A DNA stretch of 32,156 bases from JBIOWF01 sp044868295 (GTDB lineage Bacteria > Actinomycetota > Actinomycetes > Streptosporangiales > Streptosporangiaceae), in contig JBIOWF010000004.1 in assembly GCA_044868295.1 (NCBI GenBank), forward strand, positions 1 to 32,156, written 5' to 3'. Each line of letters opens with the position of its first letter. The first letter of the stretch is position 1. This document shows positions 6,999-15,946 of this stretch, piece after piece. The notes under the pieces were generated by a model that was not told where the DNA came from, made no database searches, and worked only from the letters and a program-made list of their open reading frames with translations. A program made the translations under genes and the position numbers.

Positions 6999-8531
6999 AT
7001 GACCGTCCAGCCGAGCGTCGTGAGCTTCGACGCCCGCACCGGCGAGCCGCGGGGCGAGTTTCCCGCCGCCACGTCCGAGCAGGTCGGCGCCGCCTGCCTC
7101 GCCGCCCACTCGACGCTGCCCGCTCTGGACGAGGCGGGCCCCTCCGGTCGCGGCGTGCTGCTCACCGCCATGGCCGACGAGCTCGACGTGGCGGGCGACG
7201 CGCTGATCGCCGCGGCGGACGCGGAGACCGGGCTCGGCGTGCCCCGGCTCACCGGCGAGCTGGCCCGCACGAGCGGCCAGCTCCGCCTGTTCGCCCAGGT
7301 GCTCCGGGAAGGCTCCTATCTCGACGTGCGGATCGACCCCGCCGACCCGGCGGCCGGCCCGCCCAGGCCCGATCTGCGGCGGATGAACGTTCCCATCGGC
7401 CTCGCGGCCGTCTACTCCGCTAGCAACTTCCCGCTCGCGTTCGGCGTCGCGGGCGGGGACACCGCGAGCGCGCTGGCCGCCGGGTGCCCGGTGGTGGTCA
7501 AGGCCCACCCGCTGCACCCCGAGACCTCCGAACTCGCCCTCGCCGCGCTGCGGGCCGGCGCCCGCAAGGCAGGGCTGCTGGAGGACGTCGTCCATGTCGT
7601 GCACGGCATGTCCGCGGGAATCGACCTGATTGAGCACCCGCTGGTGAAGGCTGCCGGGTTCACCGGATCCGTCGCCGGTGGACGGCACCTCCACGACCTG
7701 GCCAAGGCCCGCCCCGAGCCCATCCCGTTCTACGGCGAGCTCGGCAGCCTCAACCCGCTGGTGATCACGCCTGGCGCCGCGTCCGCGCGCGGCCGGGAGA
7801 TCGCCTCCGGGCTGATCGCCTCCGCCACTCTGGGCGCGGGGCAGTTCTGCACCAAGCCCGGGCTGGTCCTGGTGCCCGCCACCGACTCCGGACGGGACCT
7901 CATCGAGGCGATGGCCGGGCATCTGGCCGAGGTGGCCCCGCAGGTGCTCCTCAGCGACGGCATCCGGGACGGCTATGCCACCGGCGTCGGCGAGCGGACG
8001 GCCCTGCCCGGCGTGACCGTGGCCGCCACCGGAAAGCCGGGGACGAACCGGGAGGCCGTCGCCCGGCTGCTCACCGCGCGCGTCGGCCTGCTCCACGACC
8101 GGGAGGCCGGCGAGCTACTGCTGGCGGAGTGTTTCGGCCCGCTGACCGTCGTGCTCACCTATTCCGGCGAGGACGAGCTGCTGGCGGCGCTGACGTCCGC
8201 CTCGGGCAACCTGACCGCAGCCCTGCACAGCGAGCCCGGCGAGGAGGACCTGGCCGGGCGCCTGCTGACCACGCTGCGCGACCGCGCGGGACGCCTTGTC
8301 TTCAACGGATACCCGACCGGCGTCGCCGTCGGATGGGCCCAGCAGCACGGCGGGCCGTACCCAGCGGCCACCGAGCCGGCGACGACCTCGGTCGGCGCGG
8401 CGGCCGTTCTCCGATGGCTACGCCCCGTCGCCTACCAGGATGCGCCTGAGGCGCTGCTGCCGGAGGCGCTTCGTGACGGCAACCCCTGGAAGCTGCCCAG
8501 GCGCATCGACGGGGTGCCGCAGCAGCCCTGA
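6999..8531 (+). CDS. 2,5-dioxovalerate (alpha-ketoglutaric semialdehyde) dehydrogenase
   Basis: Aldehyde dehydrogenase of 510 residues, predicted to oxidise alpha-ketoglutaric semialdehyde to 2-oxoglutarate with NAD(P)+, the last step of oxidative uronate, aldarate or pentose breakdown. The ATG at 6999 follows TTGGAGA and gives the usual family N-terminus; in-frame codons upstream run through the operator and are not coding-like. Catalytic residues are visible: Asn143 in YSASNFPLAF, Lys168 in PVVVKAHP, Glu247 in FYGELGS and nucleophile Cys284 in GAGQFCTKPG. The C-terminus VLRWLRPVAYQDAPEALLP is characteristic of this subfamily, which also includes fatty-aldehyde dehydrogenases of the same type. 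It is divergent from udh, so the pair fits a uronate or aldarate regulon. The central dehydratase is not in the window. Confidence 0.85.
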   Translation: MTVQPSVVSFDARTGEPRGEFPAATSEQVGAACLAAHSTLPALDEAGPSGRGVLLTAMADELDVAGDALIAAADAETGLGVPRLTGELARTSGQLRLFAQVLREGSYLDVRIDPADPAAGPPRPDLRRMNVPIGLAAVYSASNFPLAFGVAGGDTASALAAGCPVVVKAHPLHPETSELALAALRAGARKAGLLEDVVHVVHGMSAGIDLIEHPLVKAAGFTGSVAGGRHLHDLAKARPEPIPFYGELGSLNPLVITPGAASARGREIASGLIASATLGAGQFCTKPGLVLVPATDSGRDLIEAMAGHLAEVAPQVLLSDGIRDGYATGVGERTALPGVTVAATGKPGTNREAVARLLTARVGLLHDREAGELLLAECFGPLTVVLTYSGEDELLAALTSASGNLTAALHSEPGEEDLAGRLLTTLRDRAGRLVFNGYPTGVAVGWAQQHGGPYPAATEPATTSVGAAAVLRWLRPVAYQDAPEALLPEALRDGNPWKLPRRIDGVPQQP

Positions 8532-8650
8532 GGCGGGATCCCGCACAACCCCGAGACAGGGTGCACAGCCCTGAGGCGAGGTCCGGCACCAGCCCTGAGT
8601 CGACGTGCGCAACCCCAAGGCGGAGTGCCCACCGGCCCCAGCCCGATCGA
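8523..8650 (+). repeat. Five to six degenerate tandem units beginning at the dehydrogenase stop codon
   Basis: Units start at 8523, 8546, 8566, 8590, 8610 and about 8632 (spacing 20-24 bp). Each begins CAGCCCTGAG or CAACCCCGAG or a close variant. Alternate units resemble each other more, which suggests a 43-44-bp higher-order unit. The stop codon of the dehydrogenase (8529-8531) is inside the first unit. The remaining sequence to 8776 shows no gene. Confidence 0.75.
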
Positions 8651-8776
8651 CTGGCCGCTGACCGCGTCGACAGTCGATGGCGCGGTGACCGAGCCGGTCG
8701 CCGCGCGCAACGCCGACAACGCCCCTCTACGCCGCCAACGACCCCTCCGAGCGCCGACGCCTTCTGGCAGCGCGCC

Positions 8777-9274
8777 TCAGGCGATCTCGGCGAGCCAGGG
8801 GGCGTGCGCCCCGCCGAAGGGGCCCTCGAAACGGGCCACGGCGCCCATCAGCCAGGCCGCGGACCGCTCGGCCTGACTGATCACGTCGTCAGGGTACGCG
8901 TAAAGCACCTGGTGCTCGGCGAACTCGTCCTCGTCGTCCAGGTGCAGCCGCCCGTCCCGGAAGCGCAGCACGTCGAGGTCGAGATCGACCATCGTGACCT
9001 CACCGTCGCGCCACTCCGGGATGGTCGTGACATCGCAGTAGAGCTCGGTGCCGTGCGGATGGGCGTTGAACGACGCCGTCCACCACGCGTCCCGGGGGAA
9101 GAGGATGACGAACGGCAGCTCCCAGGTCACAAGCGGCTCATGCCCCCTGCGCCCGCTCGTCCCCGCCGGGCAGCCCACCCATACCCCGTGCTCGTCCTCG
9201 CCGAGCAGCCGCGCCTGATGGTTCCAGTGCAGCGCCCCGCCGTACTTTCTGTAGACAACCCTCACCTCAGCCAC
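8777..9274 (-). CDS. DUF402 domain protein
   Basis: A 165-residue protein of the DUF402 family. Members include nucleoside di- and triphosphate phosphatases in Gram-positive bacteria and many uncharacterised actinobacterial proteins. Family landmarks are the opening VRVVYRKYGGALHWNHQARL, a Trp-rich segment with VILFPRDAWWTASFN, the acidic cluster YCDVTTIPEW then VTMVDLDLDVLRF, and RLHLDDEDEFAEH. The acidic residues match the metal-binding region of the family. GTG at 9274 gives MAEVRVVYRK; GTG at 9265 is also possible and neither has a strong ribosome-binding site. It is divergent from the broken SARP gene. Function is inferred only at family level. Confidence 0.8.
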   Translation of the reverse strand: MAEVRVVYRKYGGALHWNHQARLLGEDEHGVWVGCPAGTSGRRGHEPLVTWELPFVILFPRDAWWTASFNAHPHGTELYCDVTTIPEWRDGEVTMVDLDLDVLRFRDGRLHLDDEDEFAEHQVLYAYPDDVISQAERSAAWLMGAVARFEGPFGGAHAPWLAEIA

Positions 9275-9344
9275 GGGCCGGACGCTATGTGACGTCGATC
9301 CTCGAACACAACAGGAATTCCCGTAGTAAGGGACAATCCACGGC

Positions 9345-10918
9345 ATGTGGTTCGGCATTCTCGGCCCCACAGAGGCGCGGATCGGCGGCGGGCGTGAGGT
9401 CGCCGTGGGTGCCACGGCTGCGCGCGCTGCTCGGACTGCTGCTGCTCGGCGCGGGGCGGGTCGTCTCCGACGAGCGGCTGATCGACGGCCTCTACGGCGC
9501 CGACCCGCCCGCGGGCGCCACCAACGCCCTCCAGGCCCAGGTCTCCCGCCTCCGGCAGCAGCTCGGCGATCTGGTGGTCCGGCACCCGGCCGGATACCGG
9601 CTCGCCGTCGATCCGGACGCCGTGGACGCGCACCGGTTCGAGCGGCTCGTGGCCGAGGGCCGTGACGCCACGGCTTCTGGCGATCAGCGGCGGGCCGCCG
9701 CACTTCTCGCCGACGCTCTGCGCCTGTGGCGGGGACCGGCGCTGGCCGACGTGACGGAGGCCCCGTTCGCCCCCGCGCAGGCGGCCCGCCTGGAGGAGCT
9801 GCGCCTCAGTGCCGCCGAGGATCTCGCCGAGGCGCGCCTCGCGCTCGGCGAGCATCGTGACCTGGTCGCCGGGTTGCAGGAGCGGGTGAGGTCCCATCCG
9901 CTGCGCGAACGATCGCGTGGCCAGCTCATGCGCGCTCTGTACGCCTGCGGCAGGCGGGCCGAGGCGCTCGCCGCGTTCGAGGACGCACGGCAGCGGCTCG
10001 CCGAGGAGCTGGGCACCGATCCGTCCGCGGAGCTGTCCGCGATCCACCTGGCCGTGCTCCGGGCCGATCCGGCCCTCTCGGCCGCTCCTCCCTCGCGGCG
10101 GTCCCTGCCCGCCCAGCTCACCCGGCTTGTGGGCCGGGGCGACGAGCTGGCGCGGATCGGCGCGCTGCTCGGCGTCGGCCGCCTGGTCACTCTTACGGGT
10201 CCAGATGGTGGGCGATCGCTACCGGATGCTGGAGACGATTCGCGCGTTCTGCGCCGAGCGTCTCGAAGAGGCCGGCGAGGATGAGCGGATGCGCCGGGCC
10301 CACGTGGCGTACTTCCTGGAGTTGGCCGAGACGGCCGACCCCCGTCTGCGCCGCGCCGAGCAGCTGGACTGGCTGCGGCGGCTGGACGGCGACCACGACA
10401 ACCTGCACGCCGCGTTGCACCGCGCGACCGAAGCCGGCGACGTGGCCACGGCTCTTCGGCTCCTCTCGGCCCTGACGTGCTACTGGTGGCTGCGCGGCCT
10501 GCGCAGCGAGAGCGCCTCGCTGGCCCGCGAACTCCTCGCGAAGATCGGCCTCGAACCGCCGGACGGCCTCACCGAGGAATACGCTCTGTGCGTCCTGACC
10601 ATCGCGTCGGCAGGTGACCTCCCGGTGACGGCGCGCGTCGCCGAAGGCCTAGCCGGGGTCGCCATGCTGGAGGGAGACGGTGAAAGGGCGGCTCTGCTGC
10701 TCGGCGTGGGCGCGGCCCTGCGCGGCTCCGCCCTCGCCGAAGACCCCGACGTCGCCCGGATCACCACACGGGCACGGGCCAGGATCGGCGACGCCGCGTA
10801 CGACAGCGCGTACACGCGGGGCAGGACCGTCACCCGGGAGCGCATGCTCACCATCGCCGACGCGTCGCAGTCCGCGCTGACCGTCATCGACGAACACCTG
10901 TCAGCACTCGGTCGCTAG
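9345..10918 (+). pseudogene. Decayed SARP/BTAD-family transcriptional regulator
   Basis: Reads as an AfsR-like regulator only after changing frame twice. The ATG at 9345 begins MWFGILGPTEARIGGGREVA, the usual SARP start. Near 9411 the frame breaks: about two bases are missing, since GGTGGTCCACGG would be expected and GGTGCCACGG is present. The next frame carries the rest of the OmpR-type winged helix (LRALLGLLLLGAGRVVSDE) and a full BTAD domain to about 10196. At LVTLTGP, just where the NB-ARC P-loop should begin, the sequence jumps to DRYRMLETIRAFCAERLEEA in a third frame, so the whole ATPase domain is gone. A second jump near 10617 (TIASAGD to LPVTARVAEGLAG) removes most of the TPR region. 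Intact relatives have about 900-1100 residues. Any product would be a truncated DNA-binding fragment. Confidence 0.85.
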
Positions 10919-10948
10919 TTCGTCAGCGCCGTCGCCGACGCTGCGTCC

Positions 10949-12522
10949 ATGACGAATTCCCGCATAAGTGACGGCGAGATCGGCCGGTTCGCACGGTGGG
11001 GCACGCTCACCATCGCGTGCCTGGCCATGCTGCTACTCGCCATCGATCTGACCGTGCTGCATCTCGCCGTGCCCAAGCTGGTCGAGGATCTGAACCCGTC
11101 GGCCACCCAGCTGCTCTGGATCGCCGACATCTACGGCTTCGCGCTGGCCGGGCTGCTGGTGACCATGGGCAACCTGGGCGACCGGATCGGCCGCAAGCGG
11201 CTCCTGCTGATCGGCGCGGTCGCGTTCGGCGCGGCCTCGCTGATGACCGCCTACGCCCCCAACCCGAGTTGCTCATCACGGCCCGAGCGGTGCTGGGTGT
11301 CGCGGGCGCCACGATCATGCCTTCGACGCTGTCGCTCATCCGGAACGTCTTCACCGATCCCAAGGAGCGGACCACCGCCGTCGGCATCTGGAGCAGCATC
11401 TCGGCCGTGGGCTTCGCCCTCGGCCCCATCATCGGCGGCGCGCTGCTCGACGGCTTCTGGTGGGGGTCGGTCTTCCTGATCAACCTCCCGGTGGTGGTGC
11501 TGATCTTCGTCGGCGGCCTCGTCGTGCTACCCGAGTCGCGCAACCCCCACCCGGGCCGGATCGACCTGGTCAGCGTCCCGCTCTCCGTCGTCGGCGTGCT
11601 GGCGCTGATCTACGCCCTGAAGGAGGCCGCGCACGATGGGGTCGGCCAGGCATCCGTCATCGGCACGGCCGTCGTCGGCGCCGTGACCCTGACCGCGTTC
11701 GTCTGGAGGCAGACGCGGCTTGCAGAGCCCCTCATCGACGTGCGCCTCTTCCGGCGCCGCGCCTTCTCCGCGTCGGTCGGCGCCGAGCTCGTCGCCGTGT
11801 TCGCCATGCTCGCCATGTCGCTGGTCTTCGCCCAGTACTTCCAGCTCGTCGTGGGCTGGTCGCCGCTGGTCGCGGGTCTCGCGGGGATGCCGGGCGGCCT
11901 GGCGGGAGGCGTCGGCGGAGCGCTCGCGGGAACGCTGGTCCACAAGTGGGGCCGAGCCCAGGTCGTCGCGGCGGGCCTGGCCCTTACCGCGATCGGGTTC
12001 GCCCTGTTCAGCCGGATCGGAGTGGACGTCAGCTACCCCTACCTCCTGGTCGCAATGATCATTCAGGGTGTCGGGATGGGGTTCACCTTCGCCGTCACCA
12101 ACGACACCCTCCTCGCCACGGCGCCGAAGGAGCGGGCGGGCGCGACGGGGGCGATTTCCGAGACCGCGCACGAAATGGGCGGCGCGCTGGGGATCGCGGT
12201 GCTCGGCAGCGTGCTGAACAGCACGTACCGAAACGAGCTCCAACTGCCCGCCGGACTGCCCGCCGGGGCCGAGAACGAGATCCGGGACACGCTCGGCGGC
12301 GCGTTGCACACCGCCGCCACGCTGCCCGGAGACCTCGGGGGAGCCGTGGCCGGAGCCGCCAGGCAGGCGTTCGTGGACGGCCTCCAGGTGACCGTGCTGA
12401 CCGGCGCGGGCATTCTCCTCGCCCTCGCGGTCACGATCCTGTACGCGCTCCGGGGCGTCCCCAAGGTGATCCCCGAGCACGATGAGCATGTCGATGGTCC
12501 CGTGACCACGCCGGTCGGATGA
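10949..12522 (+). pseudogene. DHA2-family MFS drug exporter interrupted by a one-base deletion
   Basis: Two overlapping frames together make one EmrB/QacA-type 14-helix MFS transporter of about 524 residues. The first frame runs from ATG 10949 through TIACLAMLLLAIDLTVLHLA and the loop motif GNLGDRIGRKRLLLIGA to ...AYAPNP. Near 11264 the sequence has AACCCGAGTTG where AACCCGGAGTTG would be expected. The second frame then continues ELLITARAVLGVAGATIMPS, IWSSISAVGFALGPIIGG and so on to 12522. Apart from this site it is fully conserved, so the break is recent or a sequencing error. It starts 30 bp after the broken SARP gene and may have been regulated with it. Substrate unknown; antibiotic or antiseptic efflux is usual for the family. 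Confidence 0.85.
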
Positions 12523-12531
12523 CGCCGCATG

Positions 12532-12571
12532 CGGGTGATCCGGTGGGGACTCGTTCCCACCGGATCACCCG
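12532..12571. terminator. Strong bidirectional terminator hairpin
   Basis: A 16-bp perfect stem (12532-12547 with 12556-12571; core GGGTGATCCGGTGGG) with an 8-nt loop lies between the convergent MFS gene and rnj. There is no T-tract, as is usual in high-GC actinobacteria. Confidence 0.85.
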
Positions 12572-12578
12572 TGCGAGC

Positions 12579-14264
12579 TCAGACCTCGATCACCACAGGG
12601 ATGATCATCGGGCGACGGCGGTAGGTGTCGCTGACCCAACGACCGACGGTGCGGCGGACCACGCGGCGGATCTGTTGCACGTCCGCGATGCCGTCGGCGG
12701 CGGTCTCCTGGAGCGCGCGCTCGATCTGCGGCACGACCCCGTCGAGCACCGCCGGGTCGATGCCGGAGCCTCGGGCGGTGATCTCCGGGCCTCCGGTGAG
12801 CTTGCCGGTGGTCGAATCCACCACCACGACGACGGAGATGAAGCCCTCGTCGCCGAGAATGCGCCGATCCTTGAGCGCCACGTCGGTGATGTCGCCGACC
12901 GAGGTGCCGTCCACGAAGACGTAACCACACGGAACAGCGCCCACGACCTTCGCCTGGCCGTCGATCAGGTCCACCACGACGCCGTCCTCGGCGATGACGA
13001 TGTTCTCGTCGGGGACGCCCGTGAGCCGGGCGAGCTTCGCGTGCGCCCGCAGATGCCGCCACTCGCCGTGGACCGGCATGAAGTTGGACGGCTTGGTCAG
13101 GTTGAGCACGTAGAGCAGCTCACCGGCCGCCGCGTGGCCGGACACGTGCACGCGCGCGTTGCCCTTGTGGACGACCTTCGCGCCCCACCGGTTGAGGCCG
13201 TTGATGACCTTGTTGACCGCGGTCTCGTTTCCCGGCACCAGCGAGGACGCCAGCAGGACCGTGTCCCCCACCGCGATGCGGATCGGGTGGTCGCGGTTGG
13301 CCATCCTGGACAGCGCGGCCATCGGCTCGCCCTGGGACCCGGTGCAGATGAGCACGACGTCCTCCGGTGGCCACTCCTCTATCTCGCGGGAGTCGACCAG
13401 CAGGCCAGGTGGCACCTTCAGGTAGCCGAGATCGCGGGCGACGCCCATGTTGCGGACCATGGACCGCCCGATCAGCGCCACCTTGCGGCCGTGCTTGGCC
13501 GCGGAGTCGATCACCTGCTGGACCCGGTGGACGTGCGAGGCGAAGCTGGCCACGATGATCCGCTTCTCGGCGACGCGGATCACCTCGTCGATGACCGGAG
13601 CGATGTCCCGCTCGCTGGTCACGAACCCCGGCACCTCGGAGTTGGTCGAATCCGACATCAGCAGGTCGACGCCCTCGGACCCGAGGCGCGCGAATCCGCC
13701 CAGGTCGGTCAGCCGCCCGTCCATCGGCAGCTGGTCCATCTTGAAGTCGCCGGTGTGCAGCACGATGCCCGCGGGAGTCCGCAGGGCGACCGCGAGCGCG
13801 TCCGGGATCGAATGGTTGACCGCGAGGAACTCGCACTCGAAGGGGCCGAACGCGCGCCGCTCCCCCTCGACGACCTCGACCTTGACCGGCTGGATCCGGT
13901 GCTCGGTGAGCTTACTCTCGATCAGCGCCAGCGTGAGCCGCGAGCCGACGAGCGGGATGTCACGGCGCTCACGCAGCAGGTACGGCACGGCGCCGATGTG
14001 GTCCTCGTGCGCGTGTGTCAGCACGACCGCCTCGACGTCGTCCAGGCGATCCCGGATGTAGTCGAAGTCGGGCAGGATCAGATCGACCCCTGGCTGGTCC
14101 GGCTCCGGGAACAGGACGCCGCAGTCGACGATCAGCAGCCGACGGTTGAACTCGAAGACCGCCATGTTCCGGCCGATCTCCCCGAGACCGCCGAGCGCGA
14201 CGACGCGCAGGCCGTTCTCCGGCAGTGGCGGCGGTGGGCCGAGCTCGGGATGCGGGTGACTCAT
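12579..14264 (-). CDS. rnj: Ribonuclease J
   Basis: Metallo-beta-lactamase/beta-CASP RNase of 561 residues with 5'-to-3' exonuclease and endonuclease activity in mRNA decay and rRNA maturation. The zinc motif HAHEDHIG gives His84, His86, Asp88 and His89. Further ligands are in NHSIPDA and HTGDFKMD. The beta-CASP region (ASFASHVHRVQQV, LICTGSQGEPMAALSRMA) and the C-terminal motif HVSGHAAAGEL are present, followed by the C-terminal domain. ATG at 14264 is preceded by AGGAG at a good distance. It lies 155 bp after dapA on the same strand, with a possible short ORF between them, and they are probably co-transcribed as in other actinomycetes. Confidence 0.96.
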   Translation of the reverse strand: MSHPHPELGPPPPLPENGLRVVALGGLGEIGRNMAVFEFNRRLLIVDCGVLFPEPDQPGVDLILPDFDYIRDRLDDVEAVVLTHAHEDHIGAVPYLLRERRDIPLVGSRLTLALIESKLTEHRIQPVKVEVVEGERRAFGPFECEFLAVNHSIPDALAVALRTPAGIVLHTGDFKMDQLPMDGRLTDLGGFARLGSEGVDLLMSDSTNSEVPGFVTSERDIAPVIDEVIRVAEKRIIVASFASHVHRVQQVIDSAAKHGRKVALIGRSMVRNMGVARDLGYLKVPPGLLVDSREIEEWPPEDVVLICTGSQGEPMAALSRMANRDHPIRIAVGDTVLLASSLVPGNETAVNKVINGLNRWGAKVVHKGNARVHVSGHAAAGELLYVLNLTKPSNFMPVHGEWRHLRAHAKLARLTGVPDENIVIAEDGVVVDLIDGQAKVVGAVPCGYVFVDGTSVGDITDVALKDRRILGDEGFISVVVVVDSTTGKLTGGPEITARGSGIDPAVLDGVVPQIERALQETAADGIADVQQIRRVVRRTVGRWVSDTYRRRPMIIPVVIEV

Positions 14265-14398
14265 GCACGCTCCTGACCGCTGCGCCTGTACGCGTGCTCG
14301 CTCACGTGCTCACTCACGCGCGGCGGGAAGCCGGCGGAGTCCGCACGTACGTGCTCACGCACGGTCGGCGTACGGTGTTTGTCGATTCTCTTGGTCAT
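14261..14398 (-). CDS. Possible 45-aa leader ORF coupled to rnj
   Basis: ATG at 14398 is preceded by GGAG 4 nt upstream. The frame runs MTKRIDKHRTPTVREHVRAD... for 45 codons and its TGA overlaps the rnj start as ATGA, the arrangement of translational coupling. The peptide is basic and His/Arg-rich, with a repeated VxEHV pattern that reflects repeated GAGCACGT in the DNA. It matches no family I recognise. It could be a real small protein, a regulatory upstream ORF affecting RNase J synthesis, or chance. Confidence 0.4.
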   Translation of the reverse strand: MTKRIDKHRTPTVREHVRADSAGFPPRVSEHVSEHAYRRSGQERA

Positions 14399-14419
14399 TC
14401 GTCTCCATGTATGTGGTAA

Positions 14420-15337
14420 CTAACTTTCCGCAAGCTTCAATCCAGCCGCGATGAGGTCTACGCGAAGCAGCCCGATCTGCTCCTCCGTGGCGTCGATCAG
14501 CGGAAGCCGGACGTAACCGGCGTCCTGCCCGATCAGCTTCAGCGCCGCCTTCACCATGATCGCCCCCTGGGTCCGCGTCATGACGCCCGCCACCACTGGC
14601 AGCACCTGCCGGTGGACCTTGAGGGCGCCCGCCACGTCACCGGAGCGATACAGCTCGATCATCGAGGCCAGCTCCGCGCCGACCACGTGGCCCACGACGC
14701 TGACGCACCCGACGGCTCCGACCGACAGCCACGGCAGGTTGAGCATGTCATCACCGGAGTAGAACGCCAGGTCGGTGGCGAGCATGACCTGGGAGCCGGC
14801 GAAGAGGTCGGCCTTCGCATCCTTGACGGCGACGATCCTCGGGTGCTGCGCGAGCCGGATCAGCGTCTCGGTCTGGATGGGCACGCCGCTGCGGCCGGGG
14901 ATGTCATAGAGCATCGACGGGAGACCGGTCGCGTCGGCGACTGCCGTGAAATGACGATACAGGCCTTCTTGGGGTGGCTTGTTGTAATAAGGGGTCACCA
15001 CCAAGAGGGCGTCGGCGCCCGCTCGCTCCGCCGCGCGGGCCAACTCCACACTGTGGTGCGTGTCGTTGCTGCCGGCCCCGGCGATGACGACGGCCCGGTC
15101 TCCCACGGCCTCGATGACCGCACGAAGGATCCGGTCCTTCTCCTCGTCCGTGGTGGTGGGGGACTCCCCTGTGGTGCCACTGACGACAAGGCCGTCATTG
15201 CGCTGTTCGTCTACAAGATAAGCGGCGAGCCGCTGGACACCCTCGTAGTCGACCGCGCCGTCCGATTTGAACGGCGTGACCATCGCGGTCAGCATGCGGC
15301 CGAAGGGGGCGTCGGAGGTTCCAGTTGGCGATGCCAT
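14420..15337 (-). CDS. dapA: 4-hydroxy-tetrahydrodipicolinate synthase DapA
   Basis: Condenses pyruvate with aspartate semialdehyde at the start of the diaminopimelate/lysine pathway. This 305-residue (beta/alpha)8 enzyme from ATG 15337 (MASPTGTSDAPFGRMLTAMV) has the GTTGES motif (54-59), Tyr118 in VTPYYNKPPQ, Tyr144 in LYDIPGRSG and the Schiff-base Lys172 in IVAVKDAKAD. An in-frame ATG at 15382 would add 15 residues; neither start has a strong ribosome-binding site. Relatives in the same superfamily include KDG aldolase and 5-keto-4-deoxyglucarate dehydratase, which the uronate genes would need. However, its place upstream of rnj and the presence of dapB in the same window favour DapA. Confidence 0.93.
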   Translation of the reverse strand: MASPTGTSDAPFGRMLTAMVTPFKSDGAVDYEGVQRLAAYLVDEQRNDGLVVSGTTGESPTTTDEEKDRILRAVIEAVGDRAVVIAGAGSNDTHHSVELARAAERAGADALLVVTPYYNKPPQEGLYRHFTAVADATGLPSMLYDIPGRSGVPIQTETLIRLAQHPRIVAVKDAKADLFAGSQVMLATDLAFYSGDDMLNLPWLSVGAVGCVSVVGHVVGAELASMIELYRSGDVAGALKVHRQVLPVVAGVMTRTQGAIMVKAALKLIGQDAGYVRLPLIDATEEQIGLLRVDLIAAGLKLAES

Positions 15338-15420
15338 AGACCGAACGGTACCGGGATCCGGGGAACCGGTGGACCTCGCCACCCCGTTATGCCCATGTCA
15401 CGGGCACTCGGCCCGACTTC

Positions 15421-15473
15421 GGAAAAAGTGAAGAAGCCGCTGATATGTGCTCGGGGGTACACACATCAGCGGC
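15421..15473 (-). terminator. Rho-independent terminator, minus strand
   Basis: GCCGCTGAT (15436-15444) pairs with ATCAGCGGC (15465-15473), and TGTG pairs with CACA after one mismatch, with a loop of 10 nt. On the minus strand it is followed by TTCTTCACTTTTT. It would end transcription from the small gene at 15564-15869 before dapA. An attenuator role for dapA is also possible. The rest of the 226-bp gap (15338-15563) shows no gene. Confidence 0.75.
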
Positions 15474-15563
15474 CTCTACCCAAGGAATCGCCGTTTCTTA
15501 CGCCCGCGTTACAAGCTCATGGTGAAAATTTTCCAGCCCGAAAGAGAGCGACATAATCGCAGG

Positions 15564-15869
15564 TCAGCGGGCCTGGCCTAGCAGGATCCCGCGCCAGAGG
15601 CTCTCGGCCCTGGCCGTGATGAGCCGTTCGCTCTCATGCGTGACGGGTCCGTTGGGGCCGCGGACCGTGCGCCGGACGAACAGCAGCCCGCCCGAGCAAC
15701 ACAGCTCATAGATCGTCGCCTTGCAGTCGCACGTGTGCTCACGAACCCGGATCCGGTCGCTCCGAGGCACTGGCGCGTACCACCTGACCTTCTCATGGCC
15801 CGCCTGCACCGCGGCGACATGCATCCCGTGGTAGGGCGCCGGCAGGTCCGGCCCTAAAGTTGGAGTCAC
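15564..15869 (-). CDS. Small protein of unknown function, divergent from a GntR regulator
   Basis: A 101-residue soluble protein that I do not assign to a family. GTG at 15869 is preceded by GGAG 7 nt upstream, which supports this start over ATG 15824. The core HEKVRWYAPVPRSDRIRV then REHTCDCKATIYELCCSGG holds a Cys cluster (CxC and CC) that could bind a metal. The C-terminus ITARAESLWRGILLGQAR looks helical. The gene is divergent from the HutC-type GntR gene, with starts about 77 bp apart, so the pair may share a control region. The terminator at 15421-15473 follows it. Confidence 0.65.
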   Translation of the reverse strand: MTPTLGPDLPAPYHGMHVAAVQAGHEKVRWYAPVPRSDRIRVREHTCDCKATIYELCCSGGLLFVRRTVRGPNGPVTHESERLITARAESLWRGILLGQAR

Positions 15870-15946
15870 AAACCATCTCCATCACTCTGGGTTGCTCATC
15901 GAATACGCCAAGATTGGGAAACCCTTCACACCCACGGGATGGATGG

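Noticed and set aside
6372..8096. Long open frame on the minus strand opposite the dioxovalerate dehydrogenase and udh 5' region
   Set aside because: It mirrors third-position GC bias of the real plus-strand gene, has no family motif and crosses the tandem repeats and operators.
14420..15337. Reading dapA as 5-keto-4-deoxyglucarate dehydratase of the uronate pathway
   Set aside because: Position upstream of rnj, active-site motifs and dapB in the same window favour DapA; the superfamily overlap alone is not enough.
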